Source: Amyloporia xantha
Taxonomy: Eukaryota; Basidiomycota; Agaricomycetes; Polyporales; Adustoporiaceae
Length of the DNA: 64,000 nucleotides
Reading direction: 5' to 3'
Assembly (NCBI GenBank): GCA_036971615.1
Contig: JAYKKR010000011.1
Location: forward strand, 372,001 to 436,000
Part shown: piece by piece, positions 12,137 through 23,890 of the stretch
How the letters are laid out: each line of letters starts with the position of its first letter
Numbering within the stretch: position 1 is the stretch's first letter
Notes under the pieces: generated by a model
Told to the model about the DNA's origin: nothing
The model's input: the letters and a program-made list of their open reading frames with translations, nothing else
The model's database searches: none
Position numbers and translations under genes: made by a program

Positions 12137-14778
12137 ATGATGATCTCAAGCAATGGCAGCAAGGAAGCTGGTACACAACTGCCGGCTCCTTCCCTCCATG
12201 CAAGACAAGACGGTCGAGACAAACATTTAGTAACAAATCGAAGGGAAGACACTAGCCGTATGTTGTCCCAAACTATTTTGCATTCCTCATTTGACAAACA
12301 TGTATATCTAGCCTATGCAACACGGTCCTCGACATCGAATCGGCGGAACAGTTCAATCTTCGACTCCCCAGAAGTGAGTCGACATGCCTTCATGTGTCAT
12401 GATGTAAATGAGCGTAATTCATGATGTTTAGACTGTCAATGATGTGATGCTTGAGAATCCCACACAAGTATCTGCAGAATCTCCACGCTTGAACTCCGAA
12501 ACTCTGGGCTCGACCGCGATGATATCAGTAAGTAGTGTCATGTTGGTCTACACAACGAAAATGATACTTATGCTTCATAAGAAAAAATTGAACGTAGATA
12601 ACATGGATACAGGCTACGCGTCTAGTAGATACTCTGCGTTCTCGTCAAGTGAAGCTTTATCGGAAGAAAATGATCGATTTGTGAGTTGAACAGATTTTAC
12701 ACACTTCCTCGCCGTCCCGTCCTCACAAGCGCTTGCTCTTCGAACACTCTGGGTGTCTCCTAAAACCAACAAGGACCCCAATGCCTTATATCAAAACGAG
12801 CCAGATGATTCCTCTGCATGGGCTCAGTGTGCAAAGACCGTTTGGAATCATGAGAATGATATTGTTGAGAACTGGAAAGATGAAATAAATGCACTTCTGT
12901 TATTCGTGAGTAAAATCTCATATCATCATCATATGGACGATATCATTTCGGCACTGCAATTCGAGGTAACTGACTACCGGTGTCTAGGCTGGGCTCTTTT
13001 CCGCAGTCGTCACTGCATTTATTGTGCCGTTCTACTTTTTGCTTCAACATAACAACTCTACACCTTCCACGGCCGACATCGTGTGGATTCTTTCCGCTCA
13101 GCTGAATTCTAGACATACCGACTATGATAATATGGCCCGCCCACTGGCCAGGGAATCATCTAGCGCTTCTCCCGAGATCTCTTTACAGTCAAGAATTCAT
13201 ATCAATATTCTCTGGTTGTCGGCTCTTGTATGCACGTTGGCTGCAGCTTCCATCGCCATATGTGTCAAACAATGGCTAAATTGGTACAACACACGAGTAA
13301 CCCGCATACCTCGGTCGCGTGTTCGCATTTGGCACCATCGTCGTCGCAATCTCGAGAAGTGGCGTGTCCCTGCTATCATCAGCTTTTTGCCTATACTTCT
13401 GCAAGTCGCCCTAGCTCTCTTCTTAATTGGCCTGGTCATCCTTCTATGGTCTCTTGACATCGTGGTCGCCTATGTGATTTCGTGTCTGGTGGGCGCATTG
13501 TTGGCATTCGTAGTATGCACAACAGTGATCCCTGCCTTTGTCGATGGCTGCCCGTACAAATCACCGCAAGCATGGATGGTCGTCTGTGTCGTGTTTTCTC
13601 TGCGTTGGATCGTTGCATATACGTAAGTGCGCAAATCGCTAGCTCGAAGCCAGCAGCGCAGGCTGACAGTAATCATGGCTGTAGCTATTCCTCTCTCTCA
13701 ATTCTCGTACGAAGGACCAACCCGATACGGAAGATTGACCTGAAGCCTATTCCGTCGGATTGGGCAGACCACGAGCGCTTGTCCCAATCTTTCCGCCGAA
13801 CTCCGGACGATGCCAAATTATGGGCCGCTGCTGACGGTCTCGTCATGGACGATGATTTTCTCAAACTCGCCGTCCGCCCTTACGTCGAGAGAAAATCGCT
13901 TCTCGATGCGTGCAAGGTCCTCCATGCCATTATTCGCAACAGAGCTCGTAGTCGGGCCTTTGATCGGCTCTACGGAGATCTTGACAATCCATCAAAGCTA
14001 TCAACGCTTGCTACTCTGATAATTGACGTCATAAAACGAGTTGGAGAAGAACCCACATCAATGGAGTCAGATGATGCCCTTCGCATCCTGCATAAGATCG
14101 CAGGAGAGCTCGCTCAGGAGTACAACCCTGCGCTGTACGCCTCCCTCCTGCGATTGCTCGGTAGTTCCGATCTCTCGTCTGCATCTCGCCCTTGGATATT
14201 CAACGTGCTCGTTGACAATGCTCAGAGCTTCTCGTACCTACTCGACTTTGAGCGTAAGGTTTTCTTTCCGATGCCAACATAAGAAAACTCATCCCGCGTG
14301 TCTAGATCTGAACATACTAGTTTCCTGCATTCCTCAGAAGCGGGAAGATCATAACGTCCTTGCCCTAGTATGGACCACTACCACGGTACTTTGTCGGTCA
14401 TACTTGCTCTCGCAGCAAGAAGCAAGCGAAATCCGAGCACGACTACAGAATCAGCTATGTATATTACAACAACAACTAAACAGCCTTGGAATGGACATGG
14501 TGTCACCATCGGTCGGTGTCCCTGGGTCTGCTCTAGATATATTTGAGCAATGTCTCAAATTAGCCCGATGGAATGCGGATAAAAGCTCTGGGATTGGATA
14601 CGGCGGTACTGGATTTGCATTCTGGGAGGATCTGGTCACTCAACTGCGACAAGGAGAGAAGATGGACCCGTACGTGACCAGCGTGATAGATGATATGAGC
14701 CGCCACATGCTGTTGCTGTACTCGTCTCCCAGAGATGCGTGGAATTTGTATGCCGTACTTTCTAGCGCGAAGACGTAG
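12137..14778 (+). CDS. DUF6535 membrane protein, copy 3
   Basis: Model: exons 12137-12373, 12432-12680, 12774-12905, 12988-13622, 13685-14253, 14306-14778, about 764 residues, all phases agreeing. The core (exons 3-6) is secure: AWAQCAKTVW motif, AGLFSAVVTAFIVPFY at the start of exon 4, three further membrane segments, CPYKSPQAW, and a tail with DWADHERL and DACKVL. Exons 1-2 are less certain: they give a polar Ser-rich N-terminus, and a GTAAGT inside exon 2 (near 12529) could mark an extra intron, but no acceptor restores the frame. Compared with copy 2, copy 3 has an additional intron after the CPYKSPQAW segment (13623-13684). Last-exon boundaries match copy 2. Function unknown. Confidence 0.75.
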
Positions 14779-14939
14779 TTATTATCCCTCAGAAATTCAC
14801 TCTCACCGTTCTCCCGTAGAGCGAATGCCCTGTATTCTAGTGTTGTTTCATGTCATGTAGAAGTTGTTCCATAGAAAACTGTCAGCCTTGTCAATAACAT
14901 TTCTTCTAGTCGCCACTGAAGCGCATACTTTGCCTAGGA

Positions 14940-15280
14940 CAAACTCGTCCGAGTCTGAATCACGATAGAATATTCGGGATGGTGGCAGGTAATCCCGACC
15001 CTCTTCTTTTTTGTTAAAAATCGAAGATTTTATACTCCATGAAATCCTGACCCTCCTATCCTGCTCAAGACAGCTCCGTTGGTGTAAGCATGAAGATTCG
15101 GTGCTTGCTCCGTCGGTGCAGCAAATTGTTGGGCATACACGCCCGGGCTTGGGTGTTAGGGAATGGCTAGTTGATCGAGTACATTCAAGTTCGACACAAT
15201 TCTTGAGAGTTCATCGAAGTACAGCTCGTCAGAATATTAATATGTTTCGCAAGCAGTGCAAGTATTCAGTTATATTCAAC
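14940..15280 (+). repeat. Dispersed repeat, copy 1
   Basis: This segment is clearly related to 23605-23890 in the same orientation. Shared blocks include AAACTCGTCCGAGTCTGA, AGAATATTCGGGATGGTGGCA, TTGGTGTAAGCATGAAGATTC, GTGCAGCAAATTGTT and AGTACAGCTCGTCAGAATAT. Copy 1 holds an extra stretch of about 60 bp near its left end. On the minus strand both copies read toward a short acidic end (DSDEF), so this may be the 3' end of a lost gene, but neither is open. Confidence 0.7.
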
Positions 15281-15699
15281 ACGTATGCAGCCATCACATA
15301 ATTCATAGTGCGGTAGACGTTCAGCTGTATCACGATCTTACATGGTCCTGCCATGCTCTTGGATTTGTCACTACCGGTCATGCAACATAGCATATTGGCC
15401 GCCGTATGGAGAGCTATAGCAGGAGTTGACGTTCAGATCCAGAGTATTCGACTTGATCAAGGTTAGGGTATAGTGAGAATATTATCCCCCAGGATCGACG
15501 AGATGAACATCTGGACCCGCGCTTCCACGAGTTCGTCGTGGTCTGCAGTGAGAAGTGCCCTTGGTTGTCCTGGAACCGTCTCGCTCGGAGGTACACGATT
15601 CTGCTGGTTTTGGACTTGACAGACGGGGATAATACTAAGTAACCCGTAAAGGTCAATATCGCGCGCGCAGACTATCACAGCCAGAGCAGGATGCGGCTC
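15281..15699. other. Non-coding spacer
   Basis: Between the dispersed repeat and the 15708 MITE. The minus strand has open stretches of 80-96 codons in two overlapping frames, but there are no convincing splice sites or family motifs. Confidence 0.45.
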
Positions 15700-15707
15700 G
15701 CGACGGT

Positions 15708-16204
15708 AGGACCCCGGCGAACCCCTCGGGAGCTTTGATCCCGAAAAAGCCATTTTCGGACCTGGCGAACATGCCCTTTTCGGACCAAAAAAATCAAACC
15801 TCGCGCGAAGGAGGCTAAATTCGGTCCAAAATGGGATCGGACCTACATCAAGTATTCAACCGGTCTCCATAATCTCCATATTGCCCCGAGCGACTGCCTA
15901 ATATGTGCAGGTGCCGCGGCGTCGCCTAGATAGTAGAGGCGTCTGGTAGCAACATGGTCTGAGTACTCACGCCTGATTGGAAATTTTTGGGGACTACAGT
16001 ACCGGACAGGCCCCAAATCAGGTGGTCCTTTCGGACTTTGGAGATCGGACATAGCGCTGAGAGGTGCATTTTCGGACCACTTTGGATTGGACTTGTCGGC
16101 CCATGGACCCCCGTTTTCGGACCTTTGGATCAAACATTTTGGGTCTGGGACCCACATTTTCGGACTTTAGGGATCAAAGCTCTGTGGGGGTTCGCCGGGG
16201 TCCT
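15708..16204. mobile_element. 497-bp non-autonomous DNA transposon (MITE) with 8-bp target duplication
   Basis: The ends are inverted copies of AGGACCCCGGCGAACCCC (one difference near the inner edge). The element is flanked by direct repeats of GCGACGGT at 15700-15707 and 16205-16212. The inside repeats the motif TTTTCGGACC or close variants at least five times, near both ends and in both orientations. There is no transposase frame. An 8-bp duplication fits hAT superfamily movement, although the AGG terminus is not the classic TAG start, so the superfamily is an inference. Confidence 0.8.
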
Positions 16205-16212
16205 GCGACGGT

Positions 16213-18123
16213 ACGCTTGCAGCTGTCTCGTCGCTACGGTCGCTACATCTATATAATTCCTGCCACAGTGCATATTCTTGAACCTCCGGTGCAACAGCAT
16301 CCTCATCACATACTTGCAAACGATAGGGATGGACGAACTGGTGCTGGAGGGCGAGCCCAACCCGGACGTGGTCGCGCAGAGGAGTCCTACGTACGATTCT
16401 GCTGGGCAGTAAGGATCTGGCCACAGTATCTCCGTGGCTGATCTTGCTGATACTCTCTCATGGTCCCCCGTATACGCACGCGCTGCTAAGCATGCTGAAC
16501 TCTCCCACCTCAATGCGATGGCTAAGGACCATGTAAAGACTTCCAACCTCCGGGCCGTTAGGTGTTGACCAGGTTTGTCAGTGGCCAACCGCTCCTCGGA
16601 GAGGGTGGATGCGATCTCACAACGCGGCGCGCTTATGAGGATACGTCTGACTACAAAGGTCAGTACGACACAGTCGTCAGTTTGCCGCAATCTTGATGTG
16701 CGGGCATGCAATAACCACCGTTTCTAAGGCCGCTGGTCTTCATGCTTCTTAGCATTCACTGTTACTCGACACTCTCCCTCGTTTTCCATCCGTCCGTCTA
16801 TCATGTCCCGAGAAATTCTGTGAGATCAGGCTTGGTGGGCCAATCTCGCCCCTTCGGGAAAAGGCGTTCAAGCACCACCCTGCTCCTGCCTTCACTCGAC
16901 AAATGTTCGTCGAAATGGATGTCATTTACTTCACCCATGCTCGGATCATGGGCCATTATACCACGACCTGCTGTGGTCATCATAAGCACGACTACTGTCA
17001 AACCTAATGACCCACAACTGGCAGCAAGCCGTGACCAGCATTTCGCGTTTGGGCCCCGACTGACACCATCCCTCTCCCCGTTTCATATCCGTCTCACTCT
17101 AATCAGGTATTCGGGCTCTTCTCTGATTCAACACGACGCAGCGCGGCCGCCAGGCTGCTCCTCCGCGTCCACCGAATGGAGGAATTCCGAATGCCATGAT
17201 CCACCACGACATTCGACGTTCTATGCAGATAGCTCTCCGATCTCGTGATACTTTCTTTGGTCAGACGCGTGAGAGGAGGCACCACGGACCGCTTCTACTC
17301 TAATCGCAGAATGTGTTTCCCCGATCGGCCTCACCTTTATCTCTACGCACAGAAGTCTCGATGGTTCGCCAGGACATGCGTTATCGCGTAACCCACTGCG
17401 TCACCTTGGACGTGCCACAATTGCTCATTTTATTACCTGCGCCGACCTGTCCCGACCTGTCCATTGTCCCATGCGAGCCTACACCAGCCTGTCGCGCGAC
17501 ATCTTACTCGTTGCAGCTGTCACTTTGCAACCTCTCAGGATGTCGATACAAACACCAGCGGATAAACGGTATTTGCATCTATGGAAGCCCCTCTGTGCTG
17601 TCAGGTCGATTGAGGACGCCTTGGAAGGTCGCCGTCAGCTTTGGACGGGCGTTACGTGAGCGCTAGTTACAACGCGAGCACCGCCTGGCGAACATGCACT
17701 TGCATCCATTGCCTGTTTTAGCGCGAGCTCGAATCCACGCCTTTCGCGCATGAGCTCAAGAATTGGGCTAGTACCTGAAATCCTGATACTCATTCATTGG
17801 TAGTGTGTGCGCGCTCTTCCTCTTGCCACGATTGTCTAGATGGCCTGTAGCTATTCTGGCAGAAAGACGATTCCTACGGTAATCCAAGATCACTTGTGAC
17901 CAAAGTTAGATCTCAAGAGTCATCAAGGTTCCGCGTACATCATGGCACCAGAAGACTTCCCTGCAACGCTTGTGTGGTTCTTGACATCGGATAGTACCGC
18001 GATTCCCAAGGTTCATTCATATCGATTGTGTTATAAAGCTTATCGCAGGAACAGGCGCAAGTCCAGAAATTGCATCCCTGTCTCCTTGTCCTTATCATAT
18101 ACACCCTCAACGTGCTCGAATCC
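16213..18123. other. Spacer upstream of DUF6535 copy 4
   Basis: About 1.9 kb. Several open stretches (up to 193 codons on the minus strand at 16130-16711, which runs through the MITE end; 168 codons on plus at 16742-17248) have no recognisable domain and no consistent splice pattern. I do not support a gene here. Confidence 0.45.
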
Positions 18124-21100
18124 ATGGGGAAGAAACGGGGCAGAAGTCGGTCTACGCAGTCGAAAGTGTCTTCGACAAATGCACGTGGGCCACTTGACCC
18201 AGATCCCAACGTGCAGCACAGCACCGTCAACGGGGAAAATAACCCCAGTCACGAGCAGAGTCCAGTTCCCTCTCAGAGTGTGTCCACCGTGGGGGACCGG
18301 GCGTTAGAATGGATCCCCATGCAAGCGGTGGAAGTACACTCCCTCACAGCGAATAAAAATGACTCGAGCCAACCTGACAATGGAGGCAATGTAAGTCGTG
18401 ATAGTCCTTAATTTTCTTAGTCGAATAATGTATAGACCATACAGAACGCCGAAAGTGCATTCGGATCTTCGAGCATCAACGATGATCCTGAGATCACTCT
18501 GTCTCATTCTGCGCAGGGCCTTTCAGAATCGCATGTTACTCCGCAGCCTAAGGTGTGTTTATTACTTGTGCTTCAGTGCCTTGAGCCTGAGCGACGATGG
18601 GCAGCAGATAGAAACAGCGAAGCGTAGCAGTGATCGCACAGCTCAGAAAGATGCAGATGCGCAGCTAGCAATTGACGAAGATAGATCTGGACCTAGTTTA
18701 CGAGCGGAGGGCCCTGTTCTTACAGCATTAACAGGATTGCAGACCGAGGACAATATTGAAGCCTCGGCCCAGCCGCCCGGCGAGGATGCCTCGGCTGCAT
18801 GGGACAAGTGTGCAGAAGACGTATGGAAACATGAAAATGCCCTCGTAGAGAAGTGGAAAGAGGACATCAATTATCTGCTTCTATTTGTGCGTATGTTTTA
18901 CTTAATGTGGTCATGTCTGGCACGGCCACCGTGAACGCAGTCACATCAGTTACTCGTCTTTCCTACTCAAAGAGATGACTGACGATTTAAACTACAGGCC
19001 GGCCTCTTTTCGACGGTATTGACCGGATTCATCGTCCCGTTTTACATCTACCTTCAGCCCCAGACTCCGGATATGACCACGCAAGCTCTCATATTTATAT
19101 CTGCACAGCTGGTCGCTATGGCAACAGATTCCAGTCGGAATTTGACCCAAGCTTCATTCTCCCCTTCTTCCAACTCACAATCTCATGTCACCGTCTCGAC
19201 AACCTCACTGTGGTTCGCTGCGCTTGTTTGCAGTCTGAGTGCCGGATCCCTTGCTATCTCTGTTAGCCAATGGCTCCACCAGTACACGGAACAAACCACA
19301 ACCACGTCTCGTCAACTTGTTCGACTCTGGTCTCACCGTCATCGTAGCCTTACCAAGTGGAGAGTCGAGGGGATCATCGGCATCCTTCCGTTCCTCTTGC
19401 AGCTGTCTCTTGCACTATTCCTCGTCGGATTGGTGGAGTTGCTTTAGACATACAATCATGTTGTTGCTGTAGTGGTCACAGCACTGACTCTCGTTGGCCT
19501 GGTTCCAGCTATGTTCACTATGTTCATTCCAGCGGTTGCTCCTGGCTGCCCATACAAGTCACCTCAGGCATGGATGTGGATCCAATTAGCGAGGTATCTC
19601 AGAAGTGCCCGCTATTCACTCACAGCACACATACGGGACCAGATCTCCGAGTCGGTTGTATATATTGGCCCAAACATTAGCTACATCAGGCGAGTGTCTA
19701 GACTTATATTGCAATATTCGACCAATTGGTGTTGGTCACAGAGGGAGTGGCTCAAGCTGGACAGTTGGAGTGATTTCGATCAACTCTCTATGCGCTACGA
19801 AGAGAACAACAAGAAGGGTGGCCACAATCTTGTCATGCTTGTGGAGGCGGACAAGGTCTTGATGGACAAGTTGTCCCTCGAGGCGGTTGTGTGGCCGATC
19901 CTGACGACCTGTGATCTCGAGGTTGCACTTCCCGTGTACTACAGCATCGTGGCGCACAGGGCACATGAATTGGATACTTCCACGTACCCACCTATACCCA
20001 TCTGGTATCAGAGGGAACAGGACAGTCGCACTGTTGCTGTGATTGCTGACATGTCTGTGGGACTCCTGTTCAAGATCAATGCAAGTCCTATGGATGCTGC
20101 CGAGCGGGACGAACACTATGCGCGCGTTTTAAATCAACTTGACTCACTTTTCTTTGCTGTCATTGATGAGAAATTCGAGCCTTATAATCGCCTCTTCAGT
20201 TTACTCAAGGACGCCAAAGTTGGGAAGAGCGCTCGCAATCAGCTAGCGAGATTGACCTGGAGATTCAGCAACGTCTTTGAAGTGGGCAAGAAGGGTGAGT
20301 CTCTTGTCTACCCTCCCTCATACCACAGGGTGCTCAATTTATATTCTGGCAGACACTGCCATACTGCTTTCGTATCTGCAAGATCTATGCGAACATACGG
20401 ACGTAGAATCATTCTTATACGTCTCATCTCGAACACTCATGTTGTATCGGAGGAGTCTGCGCAGTAGAACTGATGCTGCAATTGCTGAAATGTCTGTGGG
20501 ACTTCTGTTCAAGATCAATGCAAGTCCCATAGATGCTGCCGAGCGGGACGAACGCTATGCGCGCGTTCTGGAAACCCTTGACTCACTTTTCAGGCGTGTC
20601 ACTGATGCGCAATTCGAGCCTTATAGTCGCCTCCTCAGTTTACTCACGGACGCCCAAGTTGGGGAGAGTGCTCGCAATCAGCTAGCGACATTGGTCTGGG
20701 ATTTCGACTACAAATTCCAAGTGGGCAAGAAGGGCGAGTCTCGTGTCTACCCTCCCTCATACCATAGGGTGTTCACTTTACATTCTGACAGACACTGTCA
20801 TGTTGCTTTCGTGTCTGCAAGGTCTATGCGAACATCTAGACGTAGAACAATTCTTATGCATCGCAAGTTCCGCGCTGAGGTTTTCTGCCCAACTTCCTCG
20901 CACGGACTTCGACGAGATTAAAGACGAAATCGACAAAGCCCTACAGACTGTGACTGCGTATATCAGCAAAGATACCGTCATGGAGGAGATTGGTAGCCGA
21001 CTCATGAACTGGAACTGTGTCGCAGACCTTCTGGAGTGCACTGAAGAAGTCGCCAAGTTGGACCCTCGTTTGCTAACCCGGGACACCATTTTCGCTTTGG

Positions 21101-21237
21101 ATAGATGCGCTTCCAAGTGCCCGGAAGACCCTGTCTCGCTATGTGCTATGATAGCGGGCCCTCTAAATCGCTTGAAAACATCTTGGGCGAGCACTCATGC
21201 GTGTGTCTTTCAGCCATACTTGGAGTATTGCTACTAA
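18124..21237 (+). pseudogene. DUF6535 membrane protein, copy 4, interrupted by one nonsense codon
   Basis: Six exons join in phase: 18124-18390, 18436-18552, 18605-18886, 18998-20294, 20353-20733, 20792-21237, 930 codons in all. The N-terminus is polar and basic (MGKKRGRSRS), then the AWDKCAEDVW motif, AGLFSTVLTGFIVPFY at the start of exon 4, and CPYKSPQAW later. The single defect is TAG at 19445-19447, where copies 2 and 3 have TGG (LWTF, LWSL): a one-base change within the third membrane segment. Everything downstream stays open for about 590 codons. The tail carries a 439-bp tandem duplication (see 20001-20878), and the intron after exon 5 would use a GC donor. It is either a young pseudogene, a read-through gene, or the TAG is a sequencing error. 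Confidence 0.78.
20001..20878 (+). repeat. 439-bp tandem duplication of an exon-intron unit inside DUF6535 copy 4
   Basis: Copy A (about 20001-20439) and copy B (about 20440-20878) align without gaps at an offset of 439 bp. For example, the ATGTCTGTGGG block is at 20051 and 20490, and the acceptor CAGACACTG is at 20350 and 20789. The unit contains one 58-bp intron, leaving 381 coding bases, exactly 127 codons, so the spliced product gains a 127-residue repeat in frame although 439 is not a multiple of three. The intron donor is GTGAGT in copy A but GCGAGT in copy B. Confidence 0.88.
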
Positions 21238-23019
21238 ACATTCCTGTTCCTAGAGCCGGAATTGTAGCTCCATCACCGCCTGAGACAGGTAATGAGCCAG
21301 AAACGTGATCATCCCCGCACCAACAATGCGATATTGATACGTCACGCAAGTGCACAATGCAGGGAATGATAGGATAATCCTTATCGAATCTATGGAACAT
21401 CGTTACCTATACGCGCGTTGACTATACATAATACTGCATTCTCAGGTTTTCTGTCAGGTGGTTATATCTACTGGCTTTGCTTTGTAACCCTGAGGCCCGA
21501 TACTATCAGGAGGCTACGCCCACTCGAACTGTTACGCCATTTGTATATGCTCGCGACTCCCTCTATTTTATATCTGTACACACACATCAAAATGTCTGGG
21601 GAACAGAGAGCGAATGGCATCTCGTATTGTCCGAGTCTAAGCAATTTGGATTTCGTCGTACTCGGTGAGAAGATGGATCACCCTGAGGCTGAGTTATCTA
21701 GCCTTACGAGACATGAGCAAGGATAACAAAAGACGTAGGAATCTTGTCTGTGTTGTATTAAGCTGGATTCTTCACCGCCTTCACGAACCCTCTCGCTATT
21801 GTGCGTGCATGTTTCTATGTTCGTGTATCTTCAGAACGAACCTCTACACAGGATGAGAACACACCCCTGCATGACATATACCTGGCATTTTATGGTATTA
21901 TTATGGCCAACAGAGTCAGTCCTGCAGCCGCCGGTCAGAAAAGGAAGTCTACCTGCCTGATTCGGCTTCCCTTCAACTTATGCGTCCAGCATCCACCTCT
22001 GAAGTTCCCAGCCGTGCACACCCCGCACTAGTCCTAGTTGTCGGCGCATGCCAGCATCAGCGTTCTTAACCATCCTTCCACAGTACAAACAGTCTACGAC
22101 TCGGTGCCTCCGAGCCTTCGGTCCCGCGCCGTACTACGGTACGAGGGGTCGCTTGCCAGTTATGTGTATACCATCTTGACCGTTTCACCCGAGCCTCTCA
22201 CATTTATTATACGGTGGCTCGGCATTCGCTGGATTCAAAGAGTCTCGAGAGGAACATTCCCATCCATGGTCGAAAGTTGAACGTTGAACCTTTGGTTGCC
22301 CCGTGCTGATACGCGAGGAACCCTTTGTCATAATTCTCTTATTCCAACTTCTCCATGTCACGCCGGAATACATATTGAAGCCCTTGTATACTCATTGAGC
22401 GGCCGATCCACACGAGTATTCTCGGACTTGTTGCTACGGACCTTGTCCTTCTGAGCTGCGTTTCCATTGAACATTCTTGAATAAGAATTGACTCGATTAG
22501 TCGGGTATGCGAAGCTTTTGGCACAGTGCCTCGTCTTCAACGTTCTGGGTACTGCCTTCTGCGCTGCATTCGACCTATCTTCCAGACGAAAGGTCAAAGG
22601 AAAATACAGCCATACTTGGGGCCGAAGGAAGAAATTGAAATATGGTGCTGCTCCTAGGCAAGCTGGTGACGTGTCCGAGAAATAATACTTTCTCACCTCA
22701 GCTGCGAGCTTCAACAAGGCTCAACCCTATTGCGAAACGAAGTTCTTCATCCTCTCTTTCTATGTCCTCTGGAAGAGGGGGCCTCACAAATAGGTCCAGA
22801 ACCCGTATGCGTCTGCCCTGAAAAACAAGCCGAGATCAGACCAGCACCCGACTGGCGAACGGGCAGAGCCATTCTGGGAAACGCGGGAGGCGATGAAATG
22901 GTTGAGTCATGAGGCGGGGTTGGCACGATCGACGAAGAACGCGCGGACCGTAGCGGTGTGATTCGGAACTACCGGACACGGATCATCCTGTCAGAGTCTG
23001 CGAGTACAGCTAGCTGCTC
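21238..23019. other. Spacer with no supported gene
   Basis: About 1.8 kb between DUF6535 copy 4 and the HSP20 relic. Open stretches are under 120 codons and overlap on both strands. No domain is recognised. Confidence 0.5.
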
Positions 23020-23483
23020 TTATGCCACCCGAGAGTAGTAACAACCCTTGATCCCTTGCGGGAGCGTGATGGCACGCGAGAACCTGCCGTATCGCCTCTC
23101 ACGCACGGCGTAGCCAATCTCGTCGCGGTCATTCTTGGCCTTGGATTCACCGGAGACGGTCAAAGACGGTCAAGCCGCTGTTGTGCACGTCAACATGTAC
23201 GTTGTCTTTGTTGAGATGGGGCAGCTCAAACGCAACCGTGACGGTATTCTGCTGAGCATCTTCGTAAAGATTCATCCTGGTGCCAATGAATTCAGCGGGC
23301 CTGGAGCATATGTTGTGTAGACAGAGATAGTACATACCTTGGTCAGAGGGAACCTCGAGGTGTATTCCTGTCGCTGGACCTGACGGCCATTATCATAATC
23401 TAGCACAGAGCTACGTACAGAGCGCCTCGTCGAAAAGGCGGTCGAGAGCAAAGTGGCTCGTAGAAGAAGTTTGAGAGGCACAT
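23020..23483 (-). pseudogene. Small heat-shock protein (HSP20 / alpha-crystallin) pseudogene
   Basis: HSP20 proteins are ATP-independent holdase chaperones. Minus-strand pieces match the fungal HSP20 layout in order: an MCLSNFFYEP start at 23483, a FDRLFDEAL segment in another frame, GRQVQRQ, then RMNLYED and VAFELPHLNKDNV with NSGLTV (alpha-crystallin core), then SGESKA, GYAVRERRYGRFSRAITLPQGIK and a stop at 23022-23020. Defects: a frameshift in the N-terminal segment, a premature stop between it and the core, and a 10-bp tandem duplication (two copies of GACCGTCTTT-like sequence near 23155-23175) that shifts the frame between core strands. The usual C-terminal strand and IxI tail are missing. 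This is clearly non-functional as read. Confidence 0.8.
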
Positions 23484-23604
23484 GTCGAGTCGTAAAGTCG
23501 CGTAAAAAAGGGAAAAGGAAGTGAGGACGCACAAGGATCTTATTGAATCTCGTTCAACTAAGAGAGTAGCATCATATGGGCTTATTTATACAGCGTCAGA
23601 CGTC

Positions 23605-23890
23605 AAACTCGTCCGAGTCTGACCCACAATAGAATATTCGGGATGGTGGCACCCTTCCATCCTGCCCAAGACGGCTCCATTGGTGTAAGCATGAAGATTC
23701 AATATTCAGTACTTGTTCCGAAGGTGCAGCAAATTGTTCAGCGTACACGAGGTGGCTCGCGTGATAGGGAATGGCTAATTCGTGGGTTCCTTGGTCCATT
23801 CAAGTTCTACACAAATGTCGAGATTTCATAAAAGTACAGCTCGTCAGAATATGTTTCGCAGGCAGTGCAAGCATCAAGTTGTATTCGACC
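23605..23890 (+). repeat. Dispersed repeat, copy 2
   Basis: The partner of 14940-15280, in the same orientation, about 8.6 kb away. It lies directly upstream (5' side) of the HSP20 relic. See copy 1 for shared blocks. No open frame spans it. Confidence 0.7.

Noticed and set aside
16742..17248. 168-codon plus-strand frame
   Set aside because: Low-complexity Ser/Pro composition, an equally open overlapping minus frame and no recognised domain.
19430..19447. Mini-intron removing the TAG in DUF6535 copy 4 (GTGGAG...TTTAG)
   Set aside because: It would be only about 15 bp, far below the 45-100 bp seen for every other intron here.
20734..20791. Reading through the second duplicated intron without splicing
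   Set aside because: The unspliced frame stops soon after, whereas a GC-AG splice at the duplicated position keeps the conserved frame open to 21237.
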